From Verrucomicrobiaceae bacterium (lineage in GTDB: Bacteria > Verrucomicrobiota > Verrucomicrobiae > Verrucomicrobiales > Akkermansiaceae): a DNA stretch of 8,152 nucleotides. Under the pieces are notes generated by a model, which worked only from the letters and a program-made list of their open reading frames with translations, did not search any database and was not told the DNA's origin. The stretch is from assembly GCA_947372405.1 (NCBI GenBank), contig CANBTO010000210.1:1-8152 (forward strand). Direction: 5' to 3'. This document shows, piece by piece, positions 6,010 through 8,152 of this stretch. Position numbers and translations under genes: made by a program. Positions within the stretch are counted from its first letter, which is position 1, and each line of letters opens with the position of its first letter.

Positions 6010-6326
6010 GCCGCGCCCGTGCTCTTATTCCGCCTCATCACGTACCAAATGACGCCGAGAATCAGAAAAGTGACAAAAGCAATAATTCCCGCCATTACGG
6101 TGTTGTCCGCGGGCTTGTCCGGCCCGGGCAGCGGTTTCCTGTCCGGGCGCTTGGAGTCCGCCTTGGGGTGCGGCGGCTTCGGTCCGTCGTCCGGTGGATT
6201 GGTCATGGCGAAGGTTTCCCATGTGCCGTCCGGCTTGAAGCGGTATTCGACCTTCTGGCCCTTGAAGGAGAAGGAGCGTCTGTCGATTTTTCCCCTCCCA
6301 CAGGCTTTCATCCAAGACTCTGTCAT
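6006..6326 (-). CDS. Small protein with C-terminal membrane anchor, unknown function
   Basis: I do not recognise this gene. From Met at 6326 it encodes 106 residues; Met at 6311 gives 101, and the open frame reaches 6434, where it would overlap the upstream gene. The N-terminal part contains a short charged, strand-like region (KGQKVEYRFKPDGTWETFAM). A linker of Pro, Lys and Asp follows (DDGPKPPHPKADSKRPDRKP), then one membrane segment (about residues 77-97, NTVMAGIIAFVTFLILG onward) and a basic end (MRRNKSTGAA). The basic C-terminus suggests that end is cytoplasmic, yet no signal peptide is seen at the N-terminus, so the start may be misplaced or the gene shortened. No good Shine-Dalgarno site favours either Met. 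It follows another small membrane-protein gene and ends in an ATGA overlap with a 32-codon ORF. Confidence 0.6.
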   Translation of the reverse strand: MTESWMKACGRGKIDRRSFSFKGQKVEYRFKPDGTWETFAMTNPPDDGPKPPHPKADSKRPDRKPLPGPDKPADNTVMAGIIAFVTFLILGVIWYVMRRNKSTGAA

Positions 6327-6405
6327 CCTAGTTCGGCATGAAAGAATACGCGTATCACATCCGGTCTTCTTGGCCGGATTTTCAAGCATCGGACTCCGCC
6401 GGGTC
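6327..6405. repeat. Intergenic inverted repeats: hairpin plus 10-bp palindrome
   Basis: The gap between the two small membrane-protein genes contains a 6-bp stem, ATCCGG (6359-6364) with CCGGAT (6374-6379), around a 9-nt loop. Next to it is the perfect palindrome ATACGCGTAT (6346-6355). Both lie just upstream of the preferred start of the next gene, so they could form a regulatory element or an RNA structure in its leader. On the plus strand the hairpin is followed by only four T, so it is not a convincing terminator. The long open frame from 6434 crosses this region; if that frame were translated, these would be coding coincidences. Confidence 0.3.
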
Positions 6406-6603
6406 CTATCGACGCTTGAGCAACTGCCACGCAATTATCAAGGCAACAAGAGCGCCCGAGAGAGAACATAATGCTTGAAAAACAGGAACAAAGTTTGGGC
6501 CACCGTCACCGGGAGCGTTTCCTGATATTCCGAGCAGGCGAAACGGAAGCCACAGGAGGACGATTCCGATAAGTAAAGCAATAATTCCCCACATACTCCT
6601 CAT
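6406..6603 (-). CDS. Small two-segment inner-membrane protein, unknown function
   Basis: This 65-residue protein has two predicted membrane helices, about 5-25 (WGIIALLIGIVLLWLPF) and about 42-61 (FQALCSLSGALVALIIAWQL). They are joined by a Gly/Pro/Asn loop (GISGNAPGDGGPNFVP), and the chain ends in the basic LKRR. Basic residues at both ends (R2, and KRR at the C-terminus) favour both termini in the cytoplasm with a periplasmic loop. GGAAGG about 6 nt before ATG 6603 is a reasonable Shine-Dalgarno site and supports this start over Met4. It lies 58 bp after the secreted-protein gene and could share its transcript. No family is recognised, and I can infer no function beyond membrane location. 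Confidence 0.65.
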   Translation of the reverse strand: MRSMWGIIALLIGIVLLWLPFRLLGISGNAPGDGGPNFVPVFQALCSLSGALVALIIAWQLLKRR

Positions 6604-6661
6604 TGGCGGCCTTCCGTGTTTCGTCCGCCACTGTTGTTGGCGAATCTTTCAAGGTGGATTC

Positions 6662-7759
6662 TCACTTGGCTCCGCCCGCTGCAGATCGGGTCATCTGTGA
6701 TTCATAATCCATATATGTTCCCGCCTTTACCTCAGTAAAAACCTGTGCAGCGGTACCAAATTCAACACCTTTTTCGTTAATTAAGAATGGCCTCCAGGCC
6801 TCTGCAAAGGCCTCTTCCGTGGCAGTGTGAGAACTATTCTCCGGATTCCACCATTTGGGCGGTTCTGTTGGCCATCTGCCGACAAGCTCTCGATAGCGAG
6901 CGAAGAACCTAAGATTATTTAAACCAGCCCTACGCATGCCATAATACATCGAAACATGACGGTCGTAATTCCACATTTCACTTGTGGTGTGCGGCCCGTT
7001 GGGTTGCTCATCGAGAAAAAATGCCAAATTTTCCGGAAGGTCGGAACGCTTCATCTGGGATCCATTTTTCCCGTGTGCTTTTGCCCAATCATTCATGGCA
7101 TTCCACTGAACCGCCCATGCAAAACGCATTTGTTCATCCTGCTCTTTATCGCTGCCCTTCAATTCACCAATGAATGGCGTAGCCGCATCATGGTTGAGCA
7201 CCGTTCGGCGAAATTCGCGCTCCTCTTTAGCTGGCATGATGCGGTCCCGAAGCAAAACAATTTTTTCCATCGGAAAGTTCAGATCATAAATCAAGTAGGC
7301 CAGAGGCACAGTGACAAGATTCTCACAACGGGTCATCAGAATGTAGTTTCCATGGCAGCGAGAACCTTGAAGCCAAGCTGCAAGATCAAACAGCAGGCAG
7401 GCCTGCTTGGCTCGCTCCTCTGACGTTGTTTTCTTTAGCAGGACGGCGGCGTAGCTATCCAATTCTTTTGCGATATGCAGACCGAAATTGTTCTTTGCCG
7501 TTTCCAAAGGCAATAGACTTTCATCTTTCCGAACAATTCGTGCCGCATAGTATTTTGAATTCATCGCGGGGACGGGGATGGATTCCGTGGACGTGGCGAT
7601 AATCAGCTTTCCGATGCCTCCTTCGGACAGGATCTGCTCTAGATGCTGGATTCGTTCGGATTCGACCTGGATTTCGATTTTCTCGGCAACCGCTTGGGCG
7701 ACTGGTGTCATCAATAAGATGGTGACAAAAGCAATCACTTGAATGAATGTTCTTTTCAT
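6662..7759 (-). CDS. Exported protein of unknown function, 365 residues
   Basis: I do not recognise a family. From ATG 7759 the protein has a clear signal peptide (MKRTFIQVIAFVTILLMTPV, cleavage likely after AQA at 23). The frame can be extended to a TTG at 7789, but that would put 10 extra residues before the signal peptide. The mature part is mainly helical by pattern. It has three cysteines (C121, C135, C145) near a W-L-Q-G-S-R motif (LFDLAAWLQGSRCHGNYILM). The C-terminal half is rich in Trp and Tyr (EMWNYDRHVSMYYGMRRAGL; PPKWWNPENSS), suggesting a ligand-binding surface or a compact fold. GC content is lower than in the secretion operon. The gene starts 36 bp after the end of the truncated upstream gene and probably shares its transcript. 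If that gene encodes a toxin-like protein, this could be a partner, but nothing in the sequence proves it. Confidence 0.8.
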   Translation of the reverse strand: MKRTFIQVIAFVTILLMTPVAQAVAEKIEIQVESERIQHLEQILSEGGIGKLIIATSTESIPVPAMNSKYYAARIVRKDESLLPLETAKNNFGLHIAKELDSYAAVLLKKTTSEERAKQACLLFDLAAWLQGSRCHGNYILMTRCENLVTVPLAYLIYDLNFPMEKIVLLRDRIMPAKEEREFRRTVLNHDAATPFIGELKGSDKEQDEQMRFAWAVQWNAMNDWAKAHGKNGSQMKRSDLPENLAFFLDEQPNGPHTTSEMWNYDRHVSMYYGMRRAGLNNLRFFARYRELVGRWPTEPPKWWNPENSSHTATEEAFAEAWRPFLINEKGVEFGTAAQVFTEVKAGTYMDYESQMTRSAAGGAK

Positions 7760-7795
7760 AATTTTGTAGATGGTCAGGAAGATACGCAAATTCTT

Positions 7796-8152
7796 TTAGT
7801 TGAATGGATAACTGTAAGCGTGGCTGATTTCAATTCGGTGACGATAAATACGCCCTCGGTTCCTCGCCTCGCCGTAAGCTCCATTGCCGTAACCGATCTG
7901 CATTGCCGCAGCGTGACTTGGTAAATTGCCATCCTCATAATTGAAGTCATAAAGATCCTCAATGCTGCAATCAAACAACACACTCGCCACTATGTATTCA
8001 ATAGATTTGAACGGCCAAATTCCCGTCTCTTCCTTTTTGATTGTAATCTGATAACGAGGATGAAGCACTCGTCCGCGACCGATGGAGCCAAAAGCGTCGA
8101 AATCCTTGAAGTCATCGGTGCCCGCGATCAGGCCTCCGATCAGGGCACCGTA
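7796..8152 (-). CDS. C-terminal end of an unrecognised, possibly Rhs/polymorphic-toxin-type protein (partial)
   Basis: The frame is open from the window edge (8152) to TAA at 7798-7796, giving 118 residues of C-terminus. It starts with a glycine-zipper-like hydrophobic patch (YGALIGGLIAGTDD). A domain rich in aromatic and Gly residues follows (FKSIEYIVASVLFDCSIEDL, YDFNYEDGNLPSHAAAMQIG, RGRIYRHRIEIS), with the strand-turn look of a beta-rich fold. A Gly-rich hydrophobic stretch followed by a unique C-terminal domain is common at the ends of Rhs and other polymorphic toxins, which is why I raise that option. No Rhs core motif or catalytic signature is visible in this fragment. GC content is lower than in the gsp genes. 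A GTG at 8068 is internal and should not be taken as the start. Confidence 0.7.
   Translation of the reverse strand, partial: YGALIGGLIAGTDDFKDFDAFGSIGRGRVLHPRYQITIKKEETGIWPFKSIEYIVASVLFDCSIEDLYDFNYEDGNLPSHAAAMQIGYGNGAYGEARNRGRIYRHRIEISHAYSYPFN

Noticed and set aside
6025..6315. Minus-strand 96-codon frame overlapping the C-terminally anchored membrane protein
   Set aside because: It lacks the membrane segment and reads as Gln/Gly/Arg-rich filler. The alternative frame gives a clean hydrophobic helix with a basic end.
6626..6642. Stem-loop CGCCA/TGGCG between the exported protein and the two-helix protein
   Set aside because: The stem is only 5 bp with no T-run on either strand, so it is not distinguishable from chance in this composition.
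7774..7983. Minus-strand 69-codon frame overlapping the truncated gene at the window edge
   Set aside because: The competing frame is open from 8152 to 7796 with a coherent aromatic/Gly pattern and ends just before the next gene. This one is a shadow frame.

Overview
The window is one side of a type II secretion (T2SS)-like operon, preceded by a lower-GC accessory region. Every gene I can support lies on the minus strand, so transcription runs from high to low coordinates. I infer a Verrucomicrobiota-type (PVC group) bacterium. The reasons are the style of the pseudopilin N-termini, a gspG-H-I-J-K-L-M string without gspE or gspF inside it, few strong Shine-Dalgarno sites, and large secreted accessory proteins nearby. 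This assignment rests on family knowledge, not on a marker gene.

From 8152 down to about 6000 is the accessory part. It holds the C-terminal 118 residues of an unrecognised protein that is cut by the window edge (8152-7796). Next is a 365-residue protein with a signal peptide and no recognised family (7759-6662), then a 65-residue protein with two membrane segments (6603-6406). A roughly 100-residue protein with one C-terminal membrane segment follows (about 6326-6006). A possible 32-codon ORF (6009-5911) overlaps the end of that gene by ATGA, and its stop codon sits inside a terminator-like hairpin. GC content is clearly lower in the upstream half: a hand count gives 22/60 at 7501-7560 against 41/60 at 3001-3060.

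From 5817 down to 1 is the secretion operon: gspG (major pseudopilin), gspH, gspI, gspJ and gspK (minor pseudopilins), gspL and gspM (inner-membrane assembly platform), a small secreted protein resembling GspC/PilP, and the first 65 codons of a proline-rich exported protein that is probably the secretin GspD. Genes G to L are fused by stop/start overlaps (a 26-nt overlap at G/H, then ATGA, GTGA, ATGA, GTGA), which suggests translational coupling and fixed stoichiometry. The first real gap is 86 bp, between gspL and gspM, and it contains two short perfect dyads.

Working together, GspG would form the pseudopilus shaft and H, I, J and K its tip. L and M would link the shaft machinery to a cytoplasmic ATPase encoded elsewhere. 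The C-like protein would connect the inner-membrane platform to the outer-membrane secretin. The order L-M-C-D matches pilM/N-pilO-pilP-pilQ of type IV pili, which is the most informative architectural point. I found no RNA genes, CRISPR arrays or insertion sequences.
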